A DNA stretch of 6,497 nucleotides from a bacterium (lineage in GTDB: Bacteria > Ratteibacteria > UBA8468 > B48-G9 > JAFGKM01). Numbering within the stretch: position 1 is the stretch's first letter; each line of letters begins with the position of its first letter. The notes under the pieces are model-generated. The model saw nothing but the letters and a program-made list of their open reading frames with translations. It made no database searches and was not told where the DNA came from. The DNA lies in the NCBI GenBank assembly GCA_021157805.1, contig JAGGVW010000193.1, forward strand, positions 1 to 6,497. Direction: 5' to 3'. The position numbers were made by a program, and so were the translations under genes. Positions 1-6,070 of this stretch are shown here, piece after piece.

Positions 1-778
1 TTTCAAGTAATGGCTGTATTTCAATTCCAATCCAGCTTCTAACAATTTCTTTATTCTGTATAAGAATACTGGCAACTTTCCTGGCAAGATTTCCTGGTAT
101 TGCTCCTGAAAGTCCTAAACTTATCTCGTTAACTCCAACTATTTTTCCATCAAGGTTTAAAAGGGGACCTCCTGAATTTCCAGGGTAAATTGGTGCATCA
201 TGTCCTATCCATTTTACCATACTTCCAACATTTTCTCCATCAAGTTTTAACTTATTAAATGGCCAGAAAAAATCAGGAATAACAAGGGATAAGTTGCTTA
301 TAATTCCAAGAGTAATTGACTGGGAAAGGGCAAAAGGACTACCAGCAGCAATTACCCACTCTCCAACCTTAAGTTTAGAAGAATCACCAAAATGAGCAAC
401 AGGGAAACTTCTATGATTTTCATTGATTATTTTCACTATTGCTATATCAGTTAATGGGTCCCCTGCATAGTAGAAAGCATCAATTTTTTCTCCATTTGAA
501 AGAGTGCATCTAACATATTTTGCTTTTCCTGCAACATGGTAATTTGTTATAACATATCCCTCTTTATGGATAATTGTGCCACTGCCGGAAACCTCCTCCT
601 TTACAACCCTTCCCTGATAAAAGTCAGGAATTATTGCGTAAATTTTAACAACTGCTGGTTTAACTTTTTTTGAAACTTCCAATACTTTATTCTGAATATA
701 AGATGGGATTTTCCTTTCGCAGAAAAGAAAATTTACCCAGTTTAAGATAATAAACAGAATAAAAAATAATTTTCTCAT
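1..778 (-). CDS. HtrA/DegP-like periplasmic serine protease, C-terminal part outside the window
   Basis: This is an exported trypsin-fold protease of the HtrA family, which degrades or refolds damaged envelope proteins. I translated 259 residues from the ATG at 778; the gene continues beyond base 1. Residues 1-20 form a signal peptide or N-terminal anchor (MRK, then a long hydrophobic stretch ending FLFC); Phe before the Cys makes a lipoprotein unlikely. The catalytic triad is visible: His81 in TNYHVAG, Asp111 in DPLTDIAIV and Ser202 in PGNSGGPLL. GAIPGNLARKV (225-235) is the usual end of the protease domain, and SWIGIEIQPL (249-258) opens a PDZ domain cut by the window edge. Residues 163-190 are longer and more aromatic (IPDFFWPF) than in standard HtrA, and the usual QTDAAINPGNSGG reads HDAPIYPGNSGG, so this is a divergent member. 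An in-frame TAA lies 10 codons upstream and no other ATG occurs before codon 187, which supports the start. There is no Shine-Dalgarno sequence. The number of PDZ domains is unknown, so I give no symbol (degP, degQ or degS). Confidence 0.88.
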   Translation of the reverse strand, partial: MRKLFFILFIILNWVNFLFCERKIPSYIQNKVLEVSKKVKPAVVKIYAIIPDFYQGRVVKEEVSGSGTIIHKEGYVITNYHVAGKAKYVRCTLSNGEKIDAFYYAGDPLTDIAIVKIINENHRSFPVAHFGDSSKLKVGEWVIAAGSPFALSQSITLGIISNLSLVIPDFFWPFNKLKLDGENVGSMVKWIGHDAPIYPGNSGGPLLNLDGKIVGVNEISLGLSGAIPGNLARKVASILIQNKEIVRSWIGIEIQPLLE

Positions 779-784
779 AAACTT

Positions 785-813
785 ATTATATATTTTTATA
801 AAAGTTTATTCAA
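785..813 (-). promoter_or_regulatory. Sigma-70-type promoter for the HtrA-like gene, possibly giving a leaderless mRNA
   Basis: On the minus strand TTGAAT (813-808, four of six matches to TTGACA) is followed by 17 nt and a perfect TATAAT (790-785). Only six bases separate this -10 from the ATG at 778, so the expected transcription start falls on or next to the A of the start codon. The absence of a Shine-Dalgarno sequence fits that. AT richness makes chance TATAAT matches fairly likely; the correct spacing to a -35 raises confidence. Confidence 0.5.
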
Positions 814-870
814 TAGCACGCACAAATTAACGGAGGACCAGGTTCTTGAAATTTGAAGAAAAAAATATTA
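814..870. other. Non-coding stretch with a GC-richer patch
   Basis: Between ybeY and the promoter of the protease gene lies sequence without an open frame of useful length. Positions 815-852 are clearly richer in G and C than the flanks and include GGAGGACCAGG on the plus strand. I see no hairpin followed by a T run in either direction, so no terminator for the upstream operon. The origin of the patch is unknown; a dispersed repeat, a decayed element end or a regulator site are all possible. Confidence 0.35.
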
Positions 871-1314
871 TTACTTTTCAGGGCAAATTTTTTTGAATAT
901 CCTATCCTGTATTCTTTTCATATTTTTAAAATCTTCTTCTGTATAGTCAGTATATCCTTTCAGGTGTAAAAATCCGTGAATTATAAGATATACAATTTCT
1001 TCTTCAGGTGTGTTGTTATAAATGGCAGAATTTTCTTTTGCTTTTTCTGCAGATATTATAATTTCTCCATAATTTTTTGAAATATTAAAAGATAAAACAT
1101 CTGTCGGGAAATCCCTTCTTAAAAATTTTTTGTTCAATTGAGTTATTTTTCTATTACTTACAAAAACGACAGAAATATTACAGGGAGGTCCAGATATTAT
1201 TTCTGTCAGTTTCTCATTCTTCTCCTTTATTTCATCAAGATTTAGTTTTACTTTCTTTTGAAGATTTCTCAGGTGAAATTGAACCTTTTTTCTTTTTTCT
1301 GTAATGTGTTTCAT
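871..1314 (-). CDS. ybeY: Endoribonuclease YbeY (16S rRNA maturation factor)
   Basis: YbeY is a metal-dependent single-strand endoribonuclease needed for 16S rRNA 3'-end maturation and ribosome quality control in the cytoplasm. The protein has 147 residues, the usual family size. The family signature before the active site is present as LNKKFLRRDFPTDVLSF (60-76), followed by GEIIIS (83-88). The metal motif, normally HGxLHLxGYDH, reads HGFLHLKGYTDY: His113 and His117 are kept, but the third ligand position (residue 123) is Asp. The spacing HX3HX5 is intact, so this is a substitution and not a frameshift. The start is fixed by family length and because the next Met is residue 132; there is no clear Shine-Dalgarno sequence. 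It overlaps the 3' end of phoH by 80 bp in another frame, so translation is probably coupled. phoH-ybeY adjacency is common in bacteria and supports the call. Confidence 0.93.
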   Translation of the reverse strand: MKHITEKRKKVQFHLRNLQKKVKLNLDEIKEKNEKLTEIISGPPCNISVVFVSNRKITQLNKKFLRRDFPTDVLSFNISKNYGEIIISAEKAKENSAIYNNTPEEEIVYLIIHGFLHLKGYTDYTEEDFKNMKRIQDRIFKKICPEK

Positions 1315-2242
1315 AGGCGTTTATAATATCTTTGACAAGATTATGTCTGACGACATCTTTATGAGAAAAATAGATGAATTTTATTCCTTCTATTCCTGAT
1401 AGAATTGTTTGAATTTCAACAAGTCCTGAAGTTAAAGAAGTAAGTGGAAGGTCAATCTGGGTTATGTCTCCTGTTATAACTGCTTTTGAATTAATGCCAA
1501 GTCGTGTTAAAAACATTTTCATCTGTTCAAAAGTAGTGTTTTGTGCCTCATCCAATATTATAAATGAATTACTTAAAGTTCTTCCTCTCATATAAGCAAG
1601 TGGAACTATTTCAATTATTTTTCTTTCTGTCCACCTTTTAAGTTCATCATATTTCATAATATCATACAATGCGTCATATATTGGTTGAAGGTATGGTTTT
1701 ATTTTTTCTTCAAGGTCTCCTGGTAAAAATCCAAGTTTTTCTCCCGCTTCAAGAGCAGGTCTTGTTAAAACAAGTCGTTGATATTTTCCTGACTTTATTG
1801 CTTCAATACCACAGGAAACAGCAAGATATGTTTTTCCTGTTCCTGCAGGTCCTATCCCAACAACAAGGTCATATTCTTTGATTGCTTTTATATATTCTTT
1901 CTGATTTTCACTTTTTGGGGTTATAAATTTTTTCCTTGAGTTTACGTATACATTAAAATCATTTTCTATTTCTTTTTCCTCATCTTCTTTTTTTTCTTCA
2001 ATTAATTTTAAGATTTCTGATTTTTCAATATTTTTTTTGTTCTTCAGATATTTTTTTATTTTCTCAAAAACTTCAACTGCTTTCTCAACCTTTTCTTTCT
2101 CCCCTTTTATTTTAACTGTATTTCCTCTTCCAATGATTTCAACGCCAAGAGATGTTTCAATAAAATGTAAATTCTCATCCATCTGCCCAAAAATTATTTG
2201 TGCCTGTTCGTTGGTAAAAGATATTTCTTTTATTTTGTTCAT
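1235..2242 (-). CDS. phoH: PhoH-family ATPase (PhoH-like protein)
   Basis: This is a cytoplasmic P-loop ATPase of the PhoH family, whose genomic partners (ybeY, RNA genes) suggest a role in RNA metabolism or ribosome maturation; its exact reaction is not settled. Of 335 residues, 1-60 form the KH-like N-terminal domain (IFGQMDENLHFIE, LGVEIIGRGNTVKIKGE). A charged Lys/Glu linker at about 65-95 leads to the ATPase domain. Walker A is GPAGTGKT (131-138), then LTRPALEAGEKLGFLPGDL (159-177), Walker B FIILDEAQN (227-235) and TGDITQIDLP (257-266). VVRHNLVKDIINAYE (297-311) is the usual end of the domain. A basic tail of about 24 residues follows and is read from the DNA that also encodes the ybeY N-terminus. 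The ATG lies one base after the lipoprotein gene's stop, without a Shine-Dalgarno sequence, so reinitiation is likely. Met21 is inside the KH domain and too late to be the start. Confidence 0.95.
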   Translation of the reverse strand: MNKIKEISFTNEQAQIIFGQMDENLHFIETSLGVEIIGRGNTVKIKGEKEKVEKAVEVFEKIKKYLKNKKNIEKSEILKLIEEKKEDEEKEIENDFNVYVNSRKKFITPKSENQKEYIKAIKEYDLVVGIGPAGTGKTYLAVSCGIEAIKSGKYQRLVLTRPALEAGEKLGFLPGDLEEKIKPYLQPIYDALYDIMKYDELKRWTERKIIEIVPLAYMRGRTLSNSFIILDEAQNTTFEQMKMFLTRLGINSKAVITGDITQIDLPLTSLTSGLVEIQTILSGIEGIKFIYFSHKDVVRHNLVKDIINAYETHYRKKKKGSISPEKSSKESKTKS

Positions 2243-2243
2243 T

Positions 2244-2930
2244 TTAAGGAATGATTATTTCAGTGCCAGGGATGAGAAGGTTTGGATTTTTTATAATTTT
2301 TTTATTTTTTTCGTAAATTTTTCTCCATTTATTTGCATCACCGTAAAATTTCTTTGCAATTTTTGAAAGGGTATCTCCTTTTTTAATAACATAAGTTTTT
2401 TTAATTTCTGGTTCTTTCATTATTATTGGTTCTTCCTCTGGTTTCATTTTTATTGTTGCTCTTAATCTGTTTACTTCTGCTATTGTCTGATTTGCAACGG
2501 AAATTGACTTTTCACTTGATTTATTCGCTACCTTTATTGCTTCATTTGCGGCATCAATTGCATTCTTTGATACCCTCTCAGCATATTCAATAGCCATTTT
2601 TGATGATTTATTTGCTGCTTCAATTGCTTTCTGTGTCTCTTCCTCTGCAAATTTCCTTGCTTCGTTTGCAGCATCAATTGCTTTATTTGCTGCCTGTAAT
2701 GCCTTTTCAGATGTAGCATTTGCCTGATTACTTTTCTCAAGTGCCTGTTTTGCCATACTTTCAGATTTCTTACTTATTTCTAAACTTGTTTCAGCAATAG
2801 CAAGAACCTGTTTTAATTTTGCATCTATTATCTCATCTCTTGTTAATTCTTTTTTCTGAGATTGTTTTTTCTGTATTCCAGCACATCCCGCAAAAAAAAG
2901 TAAACTAACAATTAAAAAAAGTTTTTTCAT
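2244..2930 (-). CDS. Alanine-rich coiled-coil lipoprotein with C-terminal LysM domain
   Basis: I recognise the domains but not a named gene. The 228-residue product starts with a lipoprotein signal, MKKLFLIVSLLFFAGC, so Cys16 is the likely lipidated residue; Phe at -3 of the lipobox is slightly unusual. Residues 45-156 form an Ala-rich helix resembling the alanine-zipper helix of the outer-membrane lipoprotein Lpp, with an 11-residue period from 102 to 156 (see the repeat entry). A linker rich in Pro and Glu (163-176) follows. Residues 179-228 are one LysM domain (TYVIKKGDTLSKIAKKFYG ... NPNLLIPGTEIIIP), which binds peptidoglycan. The protein would span from a lipid-anchored membrane to the wall, either as a tether or as a scaffold. 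No catalytic domain is present. The start has a strong AAGGAG six bases upstream. It lies in the operon 24 bp after aspS and 1 bp before phoH, an odd place for an envelope gene. Confidence 0.85.
   Translation of the reverse strand: MKKLFLIVSLLFFAGCAGIQKKQSQKKELTRDEIIDAKLKQVLAIAETSLEISKKSESMAKQALEKSNQANATSEKALQAANKAIDAANEARKFAEEETQKAIEAANKSSKMAIEYAERVSKNAIDAANEAIKVANKSSEKSISVANQTIAEVNRLRATIKMKPEEEPIIMKEPEIKKTYVIKKGDTLSKIAKKFYGDANKWRKIYEKNKKIIKNPNLLIPGTEIIIP
2463..2627 (-). repeat. Five 11-residue (33-nt) coiled-coil repeats in the LysM lipoprotein
   Basis: Residues 102-156 can be stacked as five consecutive units of 11: AIEAANKSSKM, AIEYAERVSKN, AIDAANEAIKV, ANKSSEKSISV and ANQTIAEVNRL. Every unit starts with Ala, and small or aliphatic residues recur at positions 1, 5, 9 and 11. 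A related AIDAANEARKF unit lies at 84-94, out of phase by seven residues. An 11-residue period is typical of a straight or right-handed helical bundle, whereas classical left-handed coils have seven. The DNA also repeats, with variants of a TTTGC(A/G/T)GC(A/T)TCAATTGC motif on the plus strand, which suggests growth by internal duplication. Confidence 0.65.
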
Positions 2931-2954
2931 AATTTGCTCCTTTTTTTCAATATA

Positions 2955-4727
2955 TCACTCATTTGTCTCTATGTCAACAATTATTCTGTTTTCTTTTAAG
3001 AGTTGTGGGTCAATATCTGATGGTGCATCTGTAAGAGGGCATACTCCTTTCTGTGTCTTTGGAAAAGCAATTGTTTCTCTTATACTTTCTTCTTTTAGTA
3101 AAATCATAACAAGGCGGTCAAGACCTAAAGCAATTCCACCATGAGGTGGAGCGCCATAATCAAGTGCCTGTAATAAAAATCCAAATCTTTCATTATAAAC
3201 TTCTGGTGGAATACCAATAATTTTAAATATCTTTTCCTGCAGTTTTCTCTGATGTATTCTTATACTTCCACCCCCTATTTCAACTCCATTCAATACGAGG
3301 TCATAGGCACGTGACTTTGCTTTAAGCGGGTAATTTTCAATTATATCCATATCTTCAATTCGAGGAGAAGTGAAAGGATGGTGAACTGGCTCAATTTCTT
3401 TATTTTCATCGTTGTATTCAAAAAGAGGGAAATCAACTATCCAGACAAAATTTAAATTATCTCTTTTTTCCTCCCCGATTTTCTTTTTTATTTCTCCTTT
3501 TAACTGGAATAAAATTTTCTCAATCCATCTTTCTTCTCCACCAAGAAAAAATACAAGAATGTTTTCCCCATCAGGAGAGATACTTTTAATTTTCGTTATC
3601 AAATCGTCTGTAAGAAATTTTTTAAAAGGGCTCTGAATTTCATCTTTTTTTAACCTTATCCATCCAATTCCTCCTCCACCTTTCTCTTTAATAAAATTGT
3701 TGTAATTGTCAATATCCTTTATTGATATACTTTCTCCTTTTTCAACAAAAAAGCCCTTTATATTACCTCCCTCATTAATCACTCTCTCTAAAATTTTAAG
3801 TCCACTACCCCTGAAAATTTCTGTGATGTCAACAAACTTCATTTTATCTTCCATATCAGGAGCGTCTGTTCCATAGGTAGAAATTGCTTCTTCATAGGTA
3901 ATGATGGGAAAAGGTATTTTTACTTCAATTCCAAATGTTTTTTCAATAGCATTTTTTAACATTTTTTCAGTTATTGATATTATATCTTTTTCTTCTATAA
4001 AAGACATTTCAATATCTATCTGGGTAAATTCTGGTTGTCTGTCTGCTCTCAGGTCTTCATCTCTGAAACATCTTGCTATCTGAAAATACCTGTCCATTCC
4101 ACCAATCATAAGAAGTTGTTTGAAAAGTTGCGGTGATTGCGGAAGAGCATAAAATTTTCCAGGATTTAACCTTGATGGAACAATAAAATCTCTTGCACCT
4201 TCTGGAGTGCTTTTTGTCAAGACAGGTGTTTCAATTTCAACAAAATCATTATTTACCAAAAACTGCCTTACATTATTTGTAAAAAACGACCTTTTTATAA
4301 GATTTTCTTTTATTTTTTCTCTTCTTATGTCAATATATCTGTATTTAAGACGGATATTTTCTCCAACTTCAATATATTCTGAAACTTCAAAGGGTAAAAT
4401 TTTACACTTATTCAAAATAATAAGACTTTTTAACTTTACTTCAATTTCTCCTGTTGGAATTTTAGGATTTATTGTTTCTTCAGGTCTTTTCACTACTATT
4501 CCTTCTATTCTTATGACCCATTCTTCCCTTACCTGTTTGACCTTTTCCCATAAATCTTTGCCCAGTTCATCAGGAGAGCATAATATCTGAGTAATACCAT
4601 ATCTATCCCTTAAATCAATGAATGTAAGGCCACCATGGTCTCTTACTGAATTAACCCATCCACATAAAATAACTTCTTCTCCAAGATTTTTAGTATTTAA
4701 CTGTCCACAGGTATGGGTTCTTAACAT
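2955..4727 (-). CDS. aspS: Aspartate--tRNA ligase (AspRS), bacterial type
   Basis: AspRS charges tRNA-Asp with aspartate using ATP in the cytoplasm. The 590-residue length is normal for the bacterial type. In order, the protein shows the anticodon-binding OB fold (1-105, including GWVNSVRDHGGLTFIDLRDR), the KYRYIDIRR hinge (128-136), catalytic segments LPQSPQLFKQLLM (195-207), class II motif 2 FRDEDLRADRQPEFTQID (221-238), the bacterial GAD insertion (about 290-415), and motif 3 GIALGLDRLVMIL (531-543). His31 in RDHGG is the residue seen in AspRS enzymes that also charge tRNA-Asn, whereas E. coli has Leu there (RDLGS), so a non-discriminating enzyme is possible. The ATG overlaps the hisS stop by 7 bp and has AAGGAG eight bases upstream, inside hisS. 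hisS-aspS pairing is common in bacteria. Confidence 0.97.
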   Translation of the reverse strand: MLRTHTCGQLNTKNLGEEVILCGWVNSVRDHGGLTFIDLRDRYGITQILCSPDELGKDLWEKVKQVREEWVIRIEGIVVKRPEETINPKIPTGEIEVKLKSLIILNKCKILPFEVSEYIEVGENIRLKYRYIDIRREKIKENLIKRSFFTNNVRQFLVNNDFVEIETPVLTKSTPEGARDFIVPSRLNPGKFYALPQSPQLFKQLLMIGGMDRYFQIARCFRDEDLRADRQPEFTQIDIEMSFIEEKDIISITEKMLKNAIEKTFGIEVKIPFPIITYEEAISTYGTDAPDMEDKMKFVDITEIFRGSGLKILERVINEGGNIKGFFVEKGESISIKDIDNYNNFIKEKGGGGIGWIRLKKDEIQSPFKKFLTDDLITKIKSISPDGENILVFFLGGEERWIEKILFQLKGEIKKKIGEEKRDNLNFVWIVDFPLFEYNDENKEIEPVHHPFTSPRIEDMDIIENYPLKAKSRAYDLVLNGVEIGGGSIRIHQRKLQEKIFKIIGIPPEVYNERFGFLLQALDYGAPPHGGIALGLDRLVMILLKEESIRETIAFPKTQKGVCPLTDAPSDIDPQLLKENRIIVDIETNE

Positions 4728-5965
4728 TTCATTTTCTCCTTTATTCCATCTAATAAGTTTTCTACTGGAATCTGAAACTGCTGTCCACTCTTCATATTTT
4801 TAAGTATTACCTGATTATTTTTCATTTCATTTTCTCCAATTATTATACACCATTTTCTGTTTTCTTTATTACATATTTTAAGATGATTTTTTAAATTTCT
4901 TTCTTCATAATCAAAAATAATATTTATTCCTTTTTCCCTGATTTTTGATAAGTTCTTAACTCCCCATAGTTTTGTTTCTTCTCCAATAAAGACACAATAA
5001 ATAGTTTCGTCTTCTTTTTCATCTTTTACATAAGGAATAATTCTTTCAACCCCAATAGCAAATCCAACAGCAGGAGTTTCAGGTCCTCCCATCTGAGAAA
5101 CAAGATTATCATATCTTCCCCCTCCTGCTACTGCATTTTCTTCTCCTTCAACAAAAACTTCAAAAACAGTTCTTGTATAATAATCAAGCCCTCTGACAAG
5201 GGATTTATCAATTTTGAAATCTATATCCATTTCTTTTATATATTCAATAACTTTATCAAAATGTTTCTTACAATTATTACATAAAACTTCTTCAATTCCA
5301 GGTGCTTTTTTTGAAATTTCTCTACAATTTTTATTTTTACAATCAAGTATCCTTAATGGGTTTTTTTCAAGACGAATTTTACAGTCATCACAAAGTTGTT
5401 CTTTATAATTTCTGAAGTAATCTTTGAGTTTTTCTGAATATTTGAGTTTGCATTCAGAACAACCAAGAGAGTTGATTTTAAAAGAGTAATTTTTTATCCC
5501 TGTTTTTTTAAATATAGAAGATAAAAGGCATATTACTTCTCCATCACAAAAAGGATGTTTTCCACCAAACAATTCAACTCCAAAATGATAAAATTGTCTA
5601 TATCTACCTTTTTGAGGTCTATCATATCTAAACATAGGACCAAAATAGTAAAGGCGGGAGATTTTTTCTTTTAAATACAATTGATTTTCAATATAAGACC
5701 TCACAACAGAAGCAGTTCCTTCTGGTCTTAAAGCAAGTTCCCTACCTTTTCTATCTTTAAAGACATACATTTCTTTAGAGACAATATCAGTTTGTTCTCC
5801 AACACCTCTTTCAAAAAGATTCTTCTCTTCCACTACAGGAGTTTTTATCTGATTAAATCCAAAAAGTTCACATACTTCTTTTGCTTTTTTTTCAAAAAAA
5901 TTCCATTTAATTCCTTCATCTGGTAAAACATCATGCATACCACGAACTTTTCTATATTTTTCCAT
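4721..5965 (-). CDS. hisS: Histidine--tRNA ligase (HisRS)
   Basis: HisRS charges tRNA-His with histidine in the cytoplasm. The 414-residue protein has normal length. It opens with the family N-terminus KYRKVRGMHDVLPDE (3-17), then motif 1 (around KTPVVE, 41-46), RPEGTASVVR (80-89), motif 2 FGPMFRYDRPQKGRYRQFYHFGVELFG (108-134), the HisA motif LVRGLDYYTRTVFEV (256-270), GGRYDNLV (282-289) and motif 3 GFAIGVERI (301-309). The C-terminal anticodon-binding domain follows from about 322. The insertion domain (about 165-240) holds eight Cys as CSEC, CDDC, CKNKNC and CNNC, a likely zinc-binding arrangement. This is the first gene of the leftward operon. GGGG lies only three bases before the ATG and is a tight, partial Shine-Dalgarno sequence. 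Confidence 0.97.
   Translation of the reverse strand: MEKYRKVRGMHDVLPDEGIKWNFFEKKAKEVCELFGFNQIKTPVVEEKNLFERGVGEQTDIVSKEMYVFKDRKGRELALRPEGTASVVRSYIENQLYLKEKISRLYYFGPMFRYDRPQKGRYRQFYHFGVELFGGKHPFCDGEVICLLSSIFKKTGIKNYSFKINSLGCSECKLKYSEKLKDYFRNYKEQLCDDCKIRLEKNPLRILDCKNKNCREISKKAPGIEEVLCNNCKKHFDKVIEYIKEMDIDFKIDKSLVRGLDYYTRTVFEVFVEGEENAVAGGGRYDNLVSQMGGPETPAVGFAIGVERIIPYVKDEKEDETIYCVFIGEETKLWGVKNLSKIREKGINIIFDYEERNLKNHLKICNKENRKWCIIIGENEMKNNQVILKNMKSGQQFQIPVENLLDGIKEKMKC
5270..5461 (-). other. Eight-cysteine insertion module in HisRS
   Basis: HisRS residues 169-232 contain Cys169/172, Cys192/195, Cys209/214 and Cys229/232: four pairs spaced as CxxC, CxxC, CxxxxC and CxxC. This is enough for two tetrahedral zinc sites. 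The surrounding family text (CDDCKIRLEKNPLRILDCK) is the normal HisRS insertion domain, so the module is a Cys-rich version of a known domain and not a foreign insert. Metal binding is inferred. Confidence 0.6.
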
Positions 5966-5992
5966 TTTCCCCTTTTTGGTTTTTTAAGTAAT

Positions 5993-6020
5993 AATTTACC
6001 ATAATTTTTTCCATTGACAA
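5993..6020 (-). promoter_or_regulatory. Candidate promoter of the hisS-aspS-LysM-phoH-ybeY operon
   Basis: On the minus strand TTGTCA (6020-6015, five of six) is followed by 16 nt and TAAATT (5998-5993, four of six). Transcription would start near 5986, giving a leader of about 20 nt. No other promoter of comparable quality was found on this strand before hisS, and the packed genes downstream offer no obvious internal promoter. Its -35 box shares bases with the distal plus-strand promoter. Confidence 0.45.
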
Positions 6021-6042
6021 AAAGATTTTTCAGCCCTATTCT
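6014..6042 (+). promoter_or_regulatory. Candidate distal rpsO promoter
   Basis: A perfect TTGACA (6014-6019), a 17-nt spacer and TATTCT (6037-6042, four of six) would start transcription near 6049, inside the 19-bp palindrome. Positions 6014-6028 match the proximal promoter's 6071-6085 at 14 of 15 bases, so the two look like copies of each other. The weaker -10 suggests a minor or regulated promoter. Confidence 0.45.
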
Positions 6043-6043
6043 G

Positions 6044-6062
6044 TTTAACCGCGGCGGTTAAA
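6044..6062. promoter_or_regulatory. 19-bp palindrome, possible operator between divergent promoters
   Basis: TTTAACCGCGGCGGTTAAA has perfect 9-bp arms around a single central G. Its GC-rich core stands out in very AT-rich surroundings. It covers the expected start of the distal rpsO promoter and ends 8 bp before the proximal -35, which suits a dimeric regulator. No T run follows on either strand, so it is not an intrinsic terminator. I cannot name the regulator; a hairpin at the 5' end of the distal transcript is an alternative. Confidence 0.5.
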
Positions 6063-6070
6063 AAAGATTG

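Noticed and set aside
838..858. Possible terminator after ybeY (TTCTT ... AAGAA arms)
   Set aside because: Only five A/T-rich pairs with an 8-nt loop and the T run on the wrong side for the leftward operon.
946..978. Frameshift explaining the unusual YbeY metal motif
   Set aside because: The residues before and after the motif stay in the family frame and the HX3HX5 spacing is kept, so a substitution explains it better.
2037..2366. Open frame of 109 codons on the plus strand
   Set aside because: It is antisense to phoH and the lipoprotein gene, is a Phe/Ser-rich reading typical of the complement of Lys/Glu-rich genes, and has no ribosome binding site.
2463..2627. CRISPR-like spaced repeats
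   Set aside because: The similar motifs are in-frame codons of an Ala-rich helix, with variable units and no unique spacers.
2534..2740. Minus-strand frame of 68 codons inside the lipoprotein gene
   Set aside because: It is a shifted frame of the Ala-rich repeat region; its repetitive Lys/Gln text merely mirrors the repeats.
4207..4590. Open frame of 127 codons on the plus strand
   Set aside because: It is antisense to the conserved catalytic and OB-fold parts of aspS, and its hydrophobic Phe/Ser composition is what the complement strand produces.
6044..6062. Palindrome as an intrinsic terminator
   Set aside because: The stem is not followed by a T run on either strand, and it lies upstream of promoters on both sides.
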